NCBI GenBank assembly: GCA_027704905.1
Contig: CM051016.1
Span: 15,785,950 to 15,849,949, forward strand
Origin: Muraenolepis orangiensis
Taxonomy: Eukaryota; Chordata; Actinopteri; Gadiformes; Muraenolepididae
Reading direction: 5' to 3'
Length of the DNA stretch: 64,000 nucleotides
The translations under genes were made by a program, and so were the position numbers. The notes below the pieces were generated by a model, which worked only from the letters and a program-made list of their open reading frames with translations, did no database searches and was not told the origin of the DNA. This document shows, piece by piece, positions 1 to 45,479 of this stretch (position 1 is its first letter; the number at the start of each line of letters is the position of its first letter).

Positions 1-107
1 GGCGCTGTACTAATGGCTGCCCACTGCTCCTAACACTAGGATGGGTCAAATGCAGAGAACTAATTTCCCTCGGGGTAAAATAAGTAGTTAAAAAAAAAAA
101 AAAGATT
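1..107 (+). repeat. 3' end of a tRNA-type SINE copy, cut by the window edge
   Basis: The first 60 bases match, with small changes, the 3' half of the SINE at 11226-11300 (shared words include CTGCCCACTGCTCCTAA and ACTAGGATGGGT). It ends in a run of A from about 91 to 104, directly before LINE sequence. The 5' half lies outside the window. Confidence 0.6.
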
Positions 108-1244
108 GTGAAGGCAGGGAAGGCAGCCGGCCCAGACGGAGTTCCATCCTGTGTCTTCAAGACCTGTGCTGACCAGCTGCAACCATCTACAACGCATCAC
201 TGCAACAGTCTGTCGTCCCAGCGTGCTTCAAAGAGACAACCATTGTGCCGTTACCCAAAAATACCAAGGGAACAAGCCTCAATGACTATCGTCCAGTGGC
301 TTTAACACCCATAGCCATGAAGTGCCTGAAGAAACTTGTAATGCCACATATAAACTTGTCCATCCCTGAGTCCCTAGACCCACTCCAGTTTGCCAAACAG
401 GTCTGTAGACGACGCCATCTCCCTGGCACTACACACGGCCCTGCAGCAGCTAGACAGGAGGGACACCTACGTCAGACTGCTGTTCATTGACTACAGCTCG
501 GCGTTCAACACCATCATTCCCTCCAAGCTGGACTTGAAACTGAGGGACCTAGGTCTGGGTTTCCCCATCTGTAACTGGATTATGGACTTCCTGACGGGCA
601 GGCCTCAAGTGGTGAAGATTGGGAACAACATTTCATCCACTCTGGTCCTCAATCAGAGTGGTCACACCAAGGCTGCTGCCTCAGTCCCCGGCTGTACTCG
701 ATGTACACACATGACTGTACTGCCACGCACAGCATCAATCGGATTATCAAGTTTGCAGACGACACCACATCATGCCATGTCACCGGCCAGATAAGCAAGG
801 ACGACCAAAGTACAGAGATGAGGTAGTCCAGCTGACGCGATGGTGCAAGGATAACAGCCTCGCACTGAATATCAGCAAGGCTAAGGAGCTCATTGTGGAC
901 TTCAGGAGCCACCGGGGCACCCACTGCACCAACAGCCTGGACAGGACACCAGTGGAAATTGTCAGCTGCTTCAATTTCCTGGGACTACATATCTACGACG
1001 ACCTGGCGTGGACCCGCAACACATCATGCTGAAGAAGGCCCACCACTCTATGCTCTGCGGTGCCTCAGAAAAAGCAGAATAGGCCAGAGATGGCTAGTGA
1101 ACTTCTACCGTGGCCCCGTAGAGAGCGTCCTGACGGGTGGCGTCACCGTGTGGTACGGCAACACCACTGAACAGGACAAGAAAGACATCCAGAGGGTCGT
1201 GAGGACGGCAGAGAAGATCATCGGGTGTGCACTTCCATGCATTC

Positions 1245-1441
1245 AAGTCAAGTCAAGTCAAGTTTATTGTCACATCAAAGTTTAAGCAATGAGTGAAAAT
1301 GTTATGTGCAATACCCGACGACAGACAGCAGTTATAAAAAACAAAAAGAATAGAATAAAAATAAACAAAAAGTACAAACTGTATAAAGTTAAATATATAA
1401 AAATATAAAAGTGCATATATAAAATGCTAAATATTAGTAAA
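1245..1441 (-). mobile_element. Short retroelement tail inserted in the L2 copy
   Basis: This block splits a sequence that is continuous in the other L2 copy (CCATGCATTGAGGAG near 59328). It begins with CAAGTCAAGTCAAG and contains, in reverse complement, the core ATAACTGCTGTCTGTCGTCG that also occurs near 3595 and 13275. CATT flanks both sides and may be a short target duplication. It looks like a LINE 3' tail or SINE ending in a TTGAC repeat; the family name is not known to me. Confidence 0.6.
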
Positions 1442-1528
1442 CATTGAGGAGATCTGTAGGACCAGATGTCGGAAGAAGGCCATGTCCATCATAAAGGACC
1501 GCAACCACCCTGGGCTCCATCTCTACTC

Positions 1529-1845
1529 TTTAAGGATATTTTTATCATACTTAGCTGGACTCTCTGGACTCATAACAGTTACTGCACTGTCTTGCACTGT
1601 ATTCATGATGCTGCTGCACTACTGGCACTTTTTATTCACTAAAAATATTTTAAATGCTTTTTGCACAATTCAACACATCTACATATCATCTGTCAGTCAC
1701 TTTATTGTTATTGTTATTGTCATTTTTATTGTGTATAGTAATTTTATAGTATTGTGTATAAAATCCATACTGCGGGAGGGAATGGGGAGTAAGCATTCCA
1801 TTGTACTTGTTGCATATGGCAAATACAAATCTTGAATCTTGAATC
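1529..1845 (+). mobile_element. Nested L2 3'-end insertion
   Basis: This is a second L2 3' end, including AAGGATATTTTTATC, the TCTGGACTCATAACAG untranslated part and the tail AAATACAAATCTTGAATC. It sits inside the first L2 copy. The host element resumes at about 1846 with TTCTCCCCCTACGGTCAGG, which in the other copy directly follows the CACCATCTC segment. The insert is heavily 5'-truncated, as expected for target-primed reverse transcription. Confidence 0.6.
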
Positions 1846-1959
1846 TTCTCCCCCTACGGTCAGGACGCCGGTTCCTCAGCAGCCGTACAAAGACAAGCAG
1901 GTTCAAGGCCAGTTTTATCCACAGGCAGTGACCTACTGAACTGCTAGGAGTGCTGCCAC

Positions 1960-2065
1960 TATAATAACATGTTATTAACATTACACTATCATAATATGTC
2001 ATTACCATTACACTATCATAACATGTCATTACCATTACACTATCATAACATGTCATTAACATTAC
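1960..2065 (+). repeat. About 27-bp tandem repeat in the L2 3' untranslated region
   Basis: About four copies of a unit with CATTACACTATCATAACATG. The other L2 copy has only one related stretch at about 59537-59570, so this is an expansion inside the element. Confidence 0.7.
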
Positions 2066-2220
2066 ACTGTCATACTTTTCTGGACTTTCTGGACTCATTA
2101 CAGTTACTGCACTGTATGCATGATGCTGCTGCACTACTGGCACTTTAAATACTTTTTTCACAATTCATCACATGAACACATCATCCATCAGTCACTTTAT
2201 TGTTCTTTTTATTGTTATTG

Positions 2221-2290
2221 TTACATTTACATTTAGGGCATTTAGCAGACGCTTTTATCCAAAGCGACTGTATTACAGTATTAGTATAGT
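2221..2290 (+). repeat. Teleost interspersed repeat fragment
   Basis: It contains ACATTTAGGGCATTTAGCAG followed by ACGCTTTTATCCAAAGCG, a word seen in many fish genomes and partly again near 41190 (TTTTATCCAAAGCG). It interrupts the L2 3' end. The class (SINE tail or DNA element) cannot be decided here. Confidence 0.5.
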
Positions 2291-2395
2291 ATAGAATAGT
2301 GTTTTAGAAAATTCATACTGCAGGAGTATTTATAAAAATGTATTTGCATTTGGCAAATACAAATCTTGAATGTTGAATATGATTGCAAGTACATT

Positions 2396-3023
2396 GCCAT
2401 GTATTAAGGTTAATACTATATGTTAAGACTTTAAATAAACAGCAACAAATAAACAGCAACAAAGTGTCATGTTCTAATGAGAGCTACTTGTCTGACACAT
2501 CTTGTGCAACTAGCATGCAACATCATTTATGACCAATGAGGAACATTTGGCAACAAAGTAATCTAATTCTACCAGTTTATGATGATTTCACATGAAAATG
2601 ACACATGGCAATATTCAAAATGATTTCTACAGATGGGTTCTCGTCATTAGCCATCATTAAAGGTGAACCGTTTAAATACATAGAACTGAGTTGGCATGAA
2701 TGTCAACAACAACACAAACATTGATCCTTTGGTAAGAAGTATGTGGCAAGACATACATGACATAACATATGGTCCTACAGGAAATTGTCATATAGATCGT
2801 TTTTACTATTCAGCATTTTACATGAGTCTGGTTCAATATGCATGTTTAGACATGTTCTACACAATGACACATAACATGTACCGCCACTTACATACCAAAG
2901 CCAAGTGAACTCTTTCAAGGAAGGGTTGTGTGTCGCTTTGGACAAAAGAGTGTACTAAATGACTAATGGCATGTAAAAGTGTAGAATTATTTAAACAAAG
3001 TAAGTTTTGTTGTAAAGCTATAG
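2396..3023. other. Intergenic stretch, 3' flank of cimip5
   Basis: AT-rich sequence with only short chance frames. It would hold the 3' untranslated region of cimip5 (minus strand), but no clear canonical polyadenylation signal was identified. Confidence 0.5.
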
Positions 3024-3218
3024 TTAGCTGGGAAGGATCTCTGGGTCTGGTTTGGCCCGGCGGCTCCCTGTCCAGAGCACCAGTCGGTCCATCCTCATCA
3101 GTTCCCGGCCCAGGGGAGTGGACTCCCTGCTGCCCAGCGTCTGGCTGGCTGTGTTGGGGACCTGGCCTGAGAACACAGACACAGAGCTGGGGAGGGGAGC
3201 CTCCGCCCGGGGCTGACC
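3024..3218 (-). CDS. cimip5: cimip5 terminal coding exon
   Basis: The acceptor reads GTGTCTCAG|GGT. 64 codons and TAA. It encodes APLPSSVSVFSG, NTASQTLGSRESTPLG and RELMRMDRL, aligned with human VPLFSD, VGSRLDTPLG and LIRMD. Confidence 0.85.
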   Translation of the reverse strand, partial: GQPRAEAPLPSSVSVFSGQVPNTASQTLGSRESTPLGRELMRMDRLVLWTGSRRAKPDPEILPS

Positions 3219-4102
3219 CTGAGACACGGGGGACAACCATCACACCACTGATAGGATCACATGAAAGACAATAAATGCACCTGAACAAAAGTGGACAGAC
3301 CTCCAGAGTCCACATGACACAAGAGAGACACAGACTACAATTGCTCAACATTTGGTGAATCTAGTTATAAAGTATATAAAGTAGAATACATAGTTAGTAA
3401 TCATTGAAGCCATGGCAAGTATACTGGATGCATTTTGACAGTCCAAACTTTATTGGCTCTCTACAGAACGTTTTATTGTGTTATTGTGTTTTTAATTTTT
3501 AATTTTTTTTATTATTATTATTATTATTATCATTATTATTATTATTATTTTTTTTTACTTCTTTATTCTATTATATATTTTTTATCTATTTTTATAACTG
3601 CTGTCTGTCGTCGGCTATTGCACATACGATTTTCACACCACTGCTTTATACTTTATACTAATAATAATTCTTCCTATAATGCACATTGCATATCCCAGAG
3701 CCGCCTCTCTTCATATCGATGGTTTTTATTACCAATGGATCATAGTTCTTGAGGAAGCTCCAGTTCTTCTCCCTGTGGATCACAACACACACACGTTACC
3801 ATCCTACTAGCTGAACGACCTCCACTGGAAACACTCCCCCCATGCACAACTCAGACTCACCATTCTCGGACTCCTCTCATTTCTGTTTGCACGTATTCTC
3901 TCCATATTTGGTCCTGTTGAATGGGGTCACTTTTATTTGAAAGCCCTAGAAAGTCTTCTTTGGGGTCGCGGTGGTTCTTCACCGCTCCTCCTCCCAGGGG
4001 GGGCGGCGGGGGGCTGGGAGCGGCGCGGCCCGCGGGGCGGCGGGGGGCCGGGAGCCGGTAACCCGCAGAAGACACACGCCGCCTGTCCGCATGGAGCTCC
4101 AT
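3024..4102 (-). CDS. cimip5: cimip5 (C2orf50-like), predicted ciliary microtubule inner protein, three exons
   Basis: The minus-strand coding exons are 4102-3861, 3772-3733 and 3218-3024. They join in phase (2, then 0) to 477 bases, giving 158 residues and a TAA stop; the human protein is about 162 residues. Matching blocks, from memory of human C2orf50/CIMIP5, are SSAGYRLPAP near the start, IQQDQIWRE at about 63-71, NWSFLKNYDP at about 84-93, and VGSR/TPLG-like LGSRESTPLG near 127-136 followed by LMRMD. The human gene is annotated as a ciliary microtubule inner protein, so a role in the axonemal doublet lumen is family knowledge and is not visible in the sequence. No signal peptide or membrane segment is seen. 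The start ATG at 4102 gives the N-terminus closest to the human one. The gene diverges from clip4. Confidence 0.85.
3480..3665 (+). repeat. Retroelement tail with an ATT microsatellite, in cimip5 intron 2
   Basis: An impure (TTA)n run at about 3505-3550 is followed by ATAACTGCTGTCTGTCGTCG and TATTGCACATACGATTTT, the same core as at 13275 and, inverted, at about 1310. Confidence 0.6.
3733..3772 (-). CDS. cimip5: cimip5 coding exon 2 (40 bp)
   Basis: The acceptor reads ATCCACAG|G and the donor CCATTG|GTAATA on the minus strand. It completes the split Trp codon and encodes EKNWSFLKNYDPL, matching the human NWSFLKDYDPM segment. The exon is too short for ORF scanning and was found by looking for this motif. 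Confidence 0.85.
3861..4102 (-). CDS. cimip5: cimip5 coding exon 1
   Basis: 80 codons plus two bases. The donor reads GAATG|GTGAGT, close to consensus. The encoded part has RRVSSAGYRLPAP, a proline-rich stretch (PSPPPPPLGG) from the CpG-rich segment, and the conserved IQQDQIWREYVQTE. An upstream in-frame ATG at 4181 belongs to a different frame of the same strand and is not used in this model. Confidence 0.85.
3950..4100. promoter_or_regulatory. CpG-rich island over cimip5 exon 1
   Basis: A sharply GC- and CpG-rich segment (for example GGGAGCGGCGCGGCCCGC) stands in otherwise AT-rich DNA between two divergent genes. A promoter role is inferred from composition and position. It overlaps coding sequence of cimip5, so the richness could also be coding bias. 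Confidence 0.4.
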
Positions 4103-4739
4103 ATGTGTCGCACACTATGCAAACGTAGTCCGCTAAAGTATTAGTGGTGAACGTATACTTTCCTCCGGTAAACACGAGCACCGTGAGGGACAGGGGAGCG
4201 GATCACTGTGGTCCCCCACCGAGGATGTTTGGTTTGGTCGCCACTGGAAACAGGGATGGAGAGGAAGGTTCAACCACCGTTCATACACTCCTTCCGCCGT
4301 TTAATAACTTTTGGGTTTTCCCCTGTGTACACGATGGCTTGTTTATTTTAATGCAAAGCAAATTTTCTAAATGAGCAACATTACATTATGGTTTGATTAT
4401 TTGATTCATCACAGTCTGTATTGATTGGTCGGCCTTGTAAGACATTAATGAGCAAACGTGGAATATGAGGCTGTATATATACAGATGCTTTTAAAAGCAG
4501 CATGCGCTTTATTTATTGTATGCATTTTAATAATAAAGTCAATAATATAATTAATACTTTAATAATAGCCATGGTTATGTAATGTAACTGTTGATGTAAT
4601 AGCGGTTCATCCGCACCCTTTTCTGTCCTCTAAACGTACGTATGTACTTTTATTTTGAAGCCCAATATAACTTTTCCTACTTTTGTTTTGATAATAACGT
4701 CCCCAACCGGAAATTAGCCATACGTCACTATAACAACAA
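4103..4739. promoter_or_regulatory. Divergent intergenic promoter zone, cimip5 and clip4
   Basis: Elements read directly are a CCAAT-type ATTGATTGG near 4422, a TATATATA word near 4474, an ETS-type CCGGAA at 4707 and a CRE-like TACGTCAC at 4721. The last two lie just upstream of the possible first clip4 exon. All are short motifs, so function is inference. Confidence 0.35.
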
Positions 4740-4816
4740 ACTTGACAGCTGCGATGGTATTTCCCCGCAAATAACTTCATGATTAAAAGTGTTTGGGGAG
4801 GAATAGAAAGGTCGAG
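4740..4816 (+). other. clip4: Possible first noncoding exon of clip4
   Basis: The segment follows the ETS/CRE-like cluster and ends in GTCGAG|GTAATG, a usable donor. It holds only a very short upstream ATG frame at 4754. The 5' limit is unknown. A transcript is needed to confirm it. Confidence 0.25.
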
Positions 4817-5063
4817 GTAATGACACATTTTGTTGTTTGTATTGAACGATGTTTTTAATATTCGTAGTGTTCGTAAAGCACACCGCTTGGCCCGTCGAAC
4901 GCAAGCTTACCACGTAGATCCGCTAGCTACCTGCTAATGTGTTTTCTACGTGTACCGATGGCATTAAGTTGACGGTGTTAAACAACACGTAACGGTTCAG
5001 ATTGAAGAGCCCGTGTGATCAGTCACCAATAAGGGACACGAAGAAGAAAACCAACCATAACAC
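4817..5063 (+). other. Unique sequence, start of a presumed clip4 5' intron
   Basis: Nothing recognisable. It leads into the 13-bp array. Confidence 0.4.
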
Positions 5064-5729
5064 TAACATGTAACATGTAACACTAACATGTATCACTAAC
5101 ACTTTTAACTTGTAACACTAACACGTATCACTAACACTAACATGTATCACTAACATGTAACACTAACACTAACCTGTATCACTAACATGTAACACTAACA
5201 CTAACCTGTATCACTAACATGTAACACTAACACGAACCTGTATCACTAACCTGTATCACTAACCTGTATCACTAACCTGTAACACTAACCTGTAACACTA
5301 ACCTGTAACACTAACCTGTAACACTAACATCTAACATCTAACACTAACCTGTATCACTAACATGTATCACTAACACTAACATGTAACACTAACATGTATC
5401 ACTAACATGTATCACTAACACTAACATGTAACACTAACATGTAACACTAACATGTAACACTAACATGTAACACTAACATGTAACACTAACACTAACATCT
5501 AACACTAACCTGTATCACTAACCTGTATCACTAACACTAACATGTAACACTAACATGTAACACTAACATGTAACACTAACATGTAACACTAACATGTAAC
5601 ACTAACATGTAACACTAACATGTATCACTAACATGTATCACTAACACTAACATGTAACACTAACATGTAACACTAACATGTAACATGTAACACTAACATG
5701 TAACATGTAACACTAACATGTAACACTGA
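5064..5729 (+). repeat. 13-bp minisatellite, CACTAACATGTAA type
   Basis: About 660 bases built from CACTAAC, ACATGTA and variants (CCTGTAT, ATCTAAC) with a dominant 13-base period. It ends about 30 bases before the acceptor at 5760. Confidence 0.95.
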
Positions 5730-5760
5730 TTGATTACACAGTGGTTTCATCTCTTTGCAG

Positions 5761-5814
5761 TCCACAGCGATTTATGGTGGGGAGATGAATAGTCTGTTAG
5801 AGCAGCTGGTCCAG
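5761..5814 (+). other. clip4: Possible 5' untranslated exon of clip4
   Basis: Bounded by the strong acceptor TTTCATCTCTTTGCAG and the donor GTCCAG|GTGGGC. Joined to the exon at 7965 it contains a short upstream frame starting at 5785 (MNSLLEQLVQ) that ends in APRGR and a TGA overlapping the clip4 ATG. It is not coding for clip4 itself, because its frame is closed. Confidence 0.4.
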
Positions 5815-6913
<1,099 letters not shown>

Positions 6914-7094
6914 GGAATAGAGATCAGAGGAGGCTACTCCCAGTTCCTGTCCCTCAGGGTTGTTTCTAGTCTAAGCTGGACTGAGTAGACTTGTGGCGAT
7001 GAAGCAGGACAAAGTTAACGGAGTGGACCACAGTGAGTGAGAAGCTGCAGGGGCTAGACTCTGGTGATCAAGATCAGACTGTGTGCTTGCTAGT

Positions 7095-7964
<870 letters not shown>

Positions 7965-7978
7965 GCCCCAAGGGGGAG

Positions 7979-38651
<30,673 letters not shown>

Positions 38652-38659
38652 GGACCGCA

Positions 38660-41094
<2,435 letters not shown>

Positions 41095-41370
41095 ATTCAT
41101 TGCATTTATATAGCGCTTTTCAAGACACCCAAAGTGCTTTACATCGTGTCTGTGTGTGTGTGTGCAATGGATGCTTTTTGACACAGCGCTTTTATCCAAA
41201 GCGCTTCACAAGTCATGCCTCACATTCACCCATTCATGCTGTTCACCCACATTCAGCAGTTAGGGTGTCTTGCTCAAGGACACCTTGACAGGTTTTGCTA
41301 GGAGGAGCCAGGGATAGAACCAACAACCTTCCAGTGAGGCGACCTCTCTACCTCCTATACTGCCGCCCCC
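41095..41370 (-). mobile_element. tRNA-type SINE, inverted
   Basis: The reverse complement shows a B box-like GGTTCTATCCC (41311-41321) and the A-box region TAGGAGGTAGAGAGG. On the plus strand it reads GTGTCTTGCTCAAGGACACC and TTATATAGCGCTTTTCAAG. It is related to the SINE at 11094. Confidence 0.7.
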
Positions 41371-43011
41371 ATATATATATTATTGTTAGGAATCGCTACT
41401 CACTGATTCCTATTTCATATATTATTATAATGTATAATATCAAAAGACAACGTCGCTACACACTCTGCTAACTATACAATTGATCACTGCTCAGGATTTC
41501 ACAAATGTACTGCAGAGCTGTGAAGTGGTTTACGCTGGTCACATGACGCGGTGCAGCGCTGAGCCTCAGGGGTAGTCCTGCGTGGACAGCCGTCTGCTGA
41601 GGGACAGTCACCTGTCGCTCGAGGCCTCAGGCCTCCAGGGGGAGATGATCGGGCTGCTCTTTGCTGCCTGCTGTACCTCATTAGCGGACGTAGGGGTGGT
41701 CGGTTTGTGTGTAATGGAGGGGGTTGAGGTCCAGGGGGCCACCACCAATAGCTTTCCTATTTCTACGGCTATATTGCATTGTTTGATTTGTACGGTTTTA
41801 TGTTGAACAGGAACGTGTTTAAAGCGATGTGGCGTCATGTTAACCAACACCTAGTGGCGTGTTAACCAACACCTAGCATAATGTGGGTTTGATTCATGCT
41901 TATCTAGGCTTGTTGTATAATTAAGTCTTATGCCGGATTATTTTAGTTACTTCTTCTTAGTCACTCATATTAATGCAAGTCCTGTGAATCACCGGATGTG
42001 TGGAAAGCGTTAGAAAAGGACCTTTGGAAATATGAAAGGAGCAAGGCGCTGATTTCCTGGCTCATGAATTGAGTTTGACCTTCTTCTGACTATCTGGATT
42101 CACAGTGTCGACCCTTAGTGGAACGGCCTCTTGCAGCAGAGATGTGATAGAAAGAAGGAACCATGTTACAACCAGCCCGTCCCCCCTACCTACAGGTATA
42201 GGATAGAGATAAATGCTGTTGGATGAAACATGTCTTTATATAGTAATTTATTAATTTAGGCAAATATCGTTTGTATGGCAAATTACAGCTTTTACCAGAG
42301 TCATCGTACAATACTTCTTAATTACAAAATAATTTCTTTAATTTTTTACAGTTTGGGTTTTTTGTTTGTTACACAAAACAACGAAGGTGAGCGCATGATT
42401 GTACGCTACATCGGTGCCAAAGAGCGTTTTATGATTATTTTTTTTTAGTAAATCTCAACTGTCGTGGACGACTGGGCCAACCGCTCCATTCAGTCGCTGA
42501 GCATCTCGTTTGTTGTCGTGTCTCACAGAAACCATTTGGTGTGTAGAAGGAGACCGTATCACCGGTGGCCTCATACGTACTTCAGGGCTTCTACACCGAG
42601 ACGCTTTTGTCATTTCAAAACAATCATTCTTCGTTGAGGATAATGAAAAGAATATGCAAATCAAGGAACACGTAACACTTTGAAAAAGCAATTTAAAGTT
42701 AACAATTTATTCAGTTAAACCAAATGCTTGTCTGGTTTTGCCCTGCGATATGTGAAACCGACCAAATATTTTATTTGTCGTTGTCTTTATTTGTTCTTTT
42801 TAAAAATATATATAATGAATAAAGGTTGACCAAAAATAACTGCTAAATAAATGTTTTGATTTTACCAATATGATCTGTGTTTAAACCGTAAATAAAAGGT
42901 TAATGTTGGTGCAAACTTGCTGAAGCATATCATATTATTTTGATCTCTAACAGGTTTATATTCGACTTGATCTTCTCCACACATTGAATCCTCACAGCCA
43001 CAACCAACTCC
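41371..43011. other. Intergenic, no supported feature
   Basis: AT-rich unique sequence between clip4 and the alk-side triplication. Frames are short and show no family motif. Confidence 0.5.
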
Positions 43012-43400
43012 AGGGGCAGACTGGGGCAACGAAGCGGCCCGGGGTTTGTACCTGACCGGCCCTCTCTCCAGGGGGCGGGGATAGGGAGGCAGCCGCCGCC
43101 TGGAAAAATGTCACGTTATTTGATTTCAAAGTCTGCATTATAACGTCATATTGGACCACTTTTCCAATAAAAATACCAATGATTGATGCAAAACTATTTG
43201 GACCCACCAATTTGCCAGGCTGGACACTTGGCTAGACCGGCCCTCTCTCAGGGGGGGATGGGGAGGCAGCGGCTGCCTGAAAAAAGTCACTATTTATTTA
43301 AAAGTATGCATTTTAACGTCATATTGGACCATATTTCCAATAAAAACACTGATTGATGCAAAACAATTTGAACCCAATTTGCCAGGCTGGACACTTGGAA
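43012..43400 (+). repeat. 180-bp tandem dimer, possible hAT-like remnant
   Basis: CCGGCCCTCTCTC ... GCCAGGCTGGACACTTGG occurs twice, at about 43055-43234 and 43235-43398, with scattered differences. It is preceded by CAGGGGCAGACTGGGG, which resembles hAT-type termini in fish. Class uncertain. Confidence 0.6.
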
Positions 43401-43729
43401 TATAATTATACTGCCTGTACCCAAGATCAAACACTAACCGACGAAGAGACCGGCCTGGGTTGTGTTTTTTAGAAACCCGTCCGAGAAAGAAAACCCAGAG
43501 AGGAGAAGATTGTGGATTTGATCTGTTGAACGCGCCTCCGTCCCCAGGGAGCAAAGAAGGTAAAACCATCAAAGTACAGTGAACATTTAACCCTCCTGTG
43601 CTGCGGTTCTGAGGGACAGAGGATGCGCCGGTTGGTCGGGTGTTAAAGTTGTGGTTTTCAAGAAATGATTGGGGCAATAATCCTGAAGTACAAGATACAA
43701 GGAAGTCTGATTGGAAACAAGTACATATA

Positions 43730-43835
43730 GGTAATACATACATATAGGTAATACGTACTATAGGTAATTACATATACATACTAGGTAATACGTACTTATA
43801 GGTAATACGTACACATAGGTAATACATAGGTAATA
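43730..43835 (+). repeat. TAGGTAATACGTA short tandem repeat
   Basis: Several imperfect copies of ATAGGTAATACGTAC/ATAGGTAATACATA. Confidence 0.8.
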
Positions 43836-44009
43836 TGTACCTCCAAGTTCTCTCCAGAGGACCTACTCACATTAACTGAACAATGGCTGTCACACTGTTT
43901 GAATGCAAGCGCTCATTTGCTGATCACTCACGTAAAACGTCTCCACGTGACCGAGTGAACCGCAAGATTCCAGTGATGACTGTTTGAATCTGCTACGTGT
44001 TTAAACGTC

Positions 44010-44320
44010 TGTCTTTTTTATAGCGCGTTTATCTAAAGTCATGCCTCACATTCACCCATTCATACACACATTCAACCACCGACGGCGGCCATGCAAGGAG
44101 TCAGCCATGCAAGGAGTCAGCCATGCAAGGAGTCAGCCATGCAAGGAGTCAGCCATGCAAGGAGTCAGCCATGCAAGGAGTCAGCCATGCAAGGAGTCAG
44201 CCATGCAAGGAGTCAGCCATGCAAGGAGTCAGCCATGCAAGGAGTCAGCCATGCAAGGAGTCAGCCATGCAAGGAGTCAGCCATGCAAGGAGTCAGCCAT
44301 GCAAGGAGTCAGCCAGCACG
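44010..44320 (-). repeat. SINE-like repeat carrying a 16-bp minisatellite
   Basis: GTCATGCCTCACATTCACCC is shared with the inverted SINE near 41212. Inside it GCCATGCAAGGAGTCA is repeated about 14 times (44089-44311). The repeat body resumes at the start of the triplicated unit (GTCTTGCTCAAGGAC). Confidence 0.85.
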
Positions 44321-45479
44321 TCTGGAGCAGTTAGTGTCTTGCTCAAGGACATCCCCACAATTTGCTAAGGAGGATACGCAGTGTAAATGATATGTACTTC
44401 CGGCCTAGCACCATCTTCTTTGTCTGTTGTTCTATAGCGGTCGCCTTGCATTACCGCCATTAGCTGGACCGGCTCTCCCCGATCCATTCCGGAGTTGTAA
44501 TGGCTTGTTTGAACATGCGCAAGGGGAAAAAACACAATGCTATGCTAAATAATATGATGCTATGCGATTCAATACGGTACAAATAGATAGCTTTTATTTC
44601 TTTAATGTTTTAATTTTTATCCAATCAGATGAATATACAAGCAGCAAGCAGCAAATTAACTTCCGTGTTTACAATGCTTAGCCTGATGGCGGATTCGGTG
44701 GTTGCTTATCAACAAAAAAAATGCTTTGAACGGCTCTTTTTTAAACATGATCATCCTGTATGATCGATAAAGAGCATGATCATCATGATCGATAAAGAGC
44801 AGTACAGTGTGCCTGGCTCCCCGTGTAACCGCTGTTGGAAGCAAAAGTCGAATCCCGGACAATTTTAGAATTCCCGGTCGGACGCTTTTTTGGTAAACGG
44901 TTCCTCCTCCTCCATGATGACACGTGACTCGTCGGGACACGCCTCCAACCAGCGCCAGACTACACCATAATTGGCCACTGATAGCAGTGGAGAGCCCATT
45001 AGAATCAATGTAAATATAAAATTATTGATCACTTTTTTATAATAAAGACATAATAATTATATACAAATAAATCGGAATTTACTGATGCAAAGATTTTAGA
45101 AACAATGCATTTAGACTTTATTCCAAATTGTATCCGGTGCACTTTTGATCTATCTGGCAATCCTATCGTGAACTTTTATGCCAGTGATGCAAATCGGTGA
45201 ATCTTAACATCCCTAATATATATATAAATATATATTCAGTTAAGAGGCCTACATTAAATGGAGCATTAAATGTAAAAGGGAATTTTTTTTGGACCAAGAC
45301 AAGCAGATTCATTAATTATTGATAGGGGCCTTTTTTTTAAAAATAAACATAATACATTAACTAAACAAACAAATACATTAAATAAGCAAATGAATACATT
45401 AACTAAACAAATGAATACATTAACAAGCAGGCTAGCGAACATCAACACACATTTTCCCCCATAGTTCTTTTTTCTTGTT

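Larger units (their letters stand above)
108..2395 (+). mobile_element. L2-clade LINE fragment, reverse transcriptase region, decayed
   Basis: The translated pieces match the copy at 56.8-59.9 kb: [22 protein letters not shown] (motif A), ADD-region remnants, then [19 protein letters not shown] and [13 protein letters not shown]. The coding part is 5'-truncated (endonuclease absent) and spread over several frames, so it is dead. It is interrupted by three later insertions, at about 1245-1441, 1529-1845 and 2221-2290. The 3' end shows the L2-like tail GGCAAATACAAATCTTGAAT near 2350. Clade assignment rests on similarity to fish L2/Maui-type proteins from memory. Confidence 0.8.

Noticed and set aside
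4144..4374. Short plus-strand frame near the promoter
   Set aside because: No motif, and it lies in the divergent intergenic zone.
44041..44390. Three overlapping frames encoding CKESAMQGVSHARSQP-type repeats
   Set aside because: A 16-bp repeat cycles through all three frames, so all stay open by construction.
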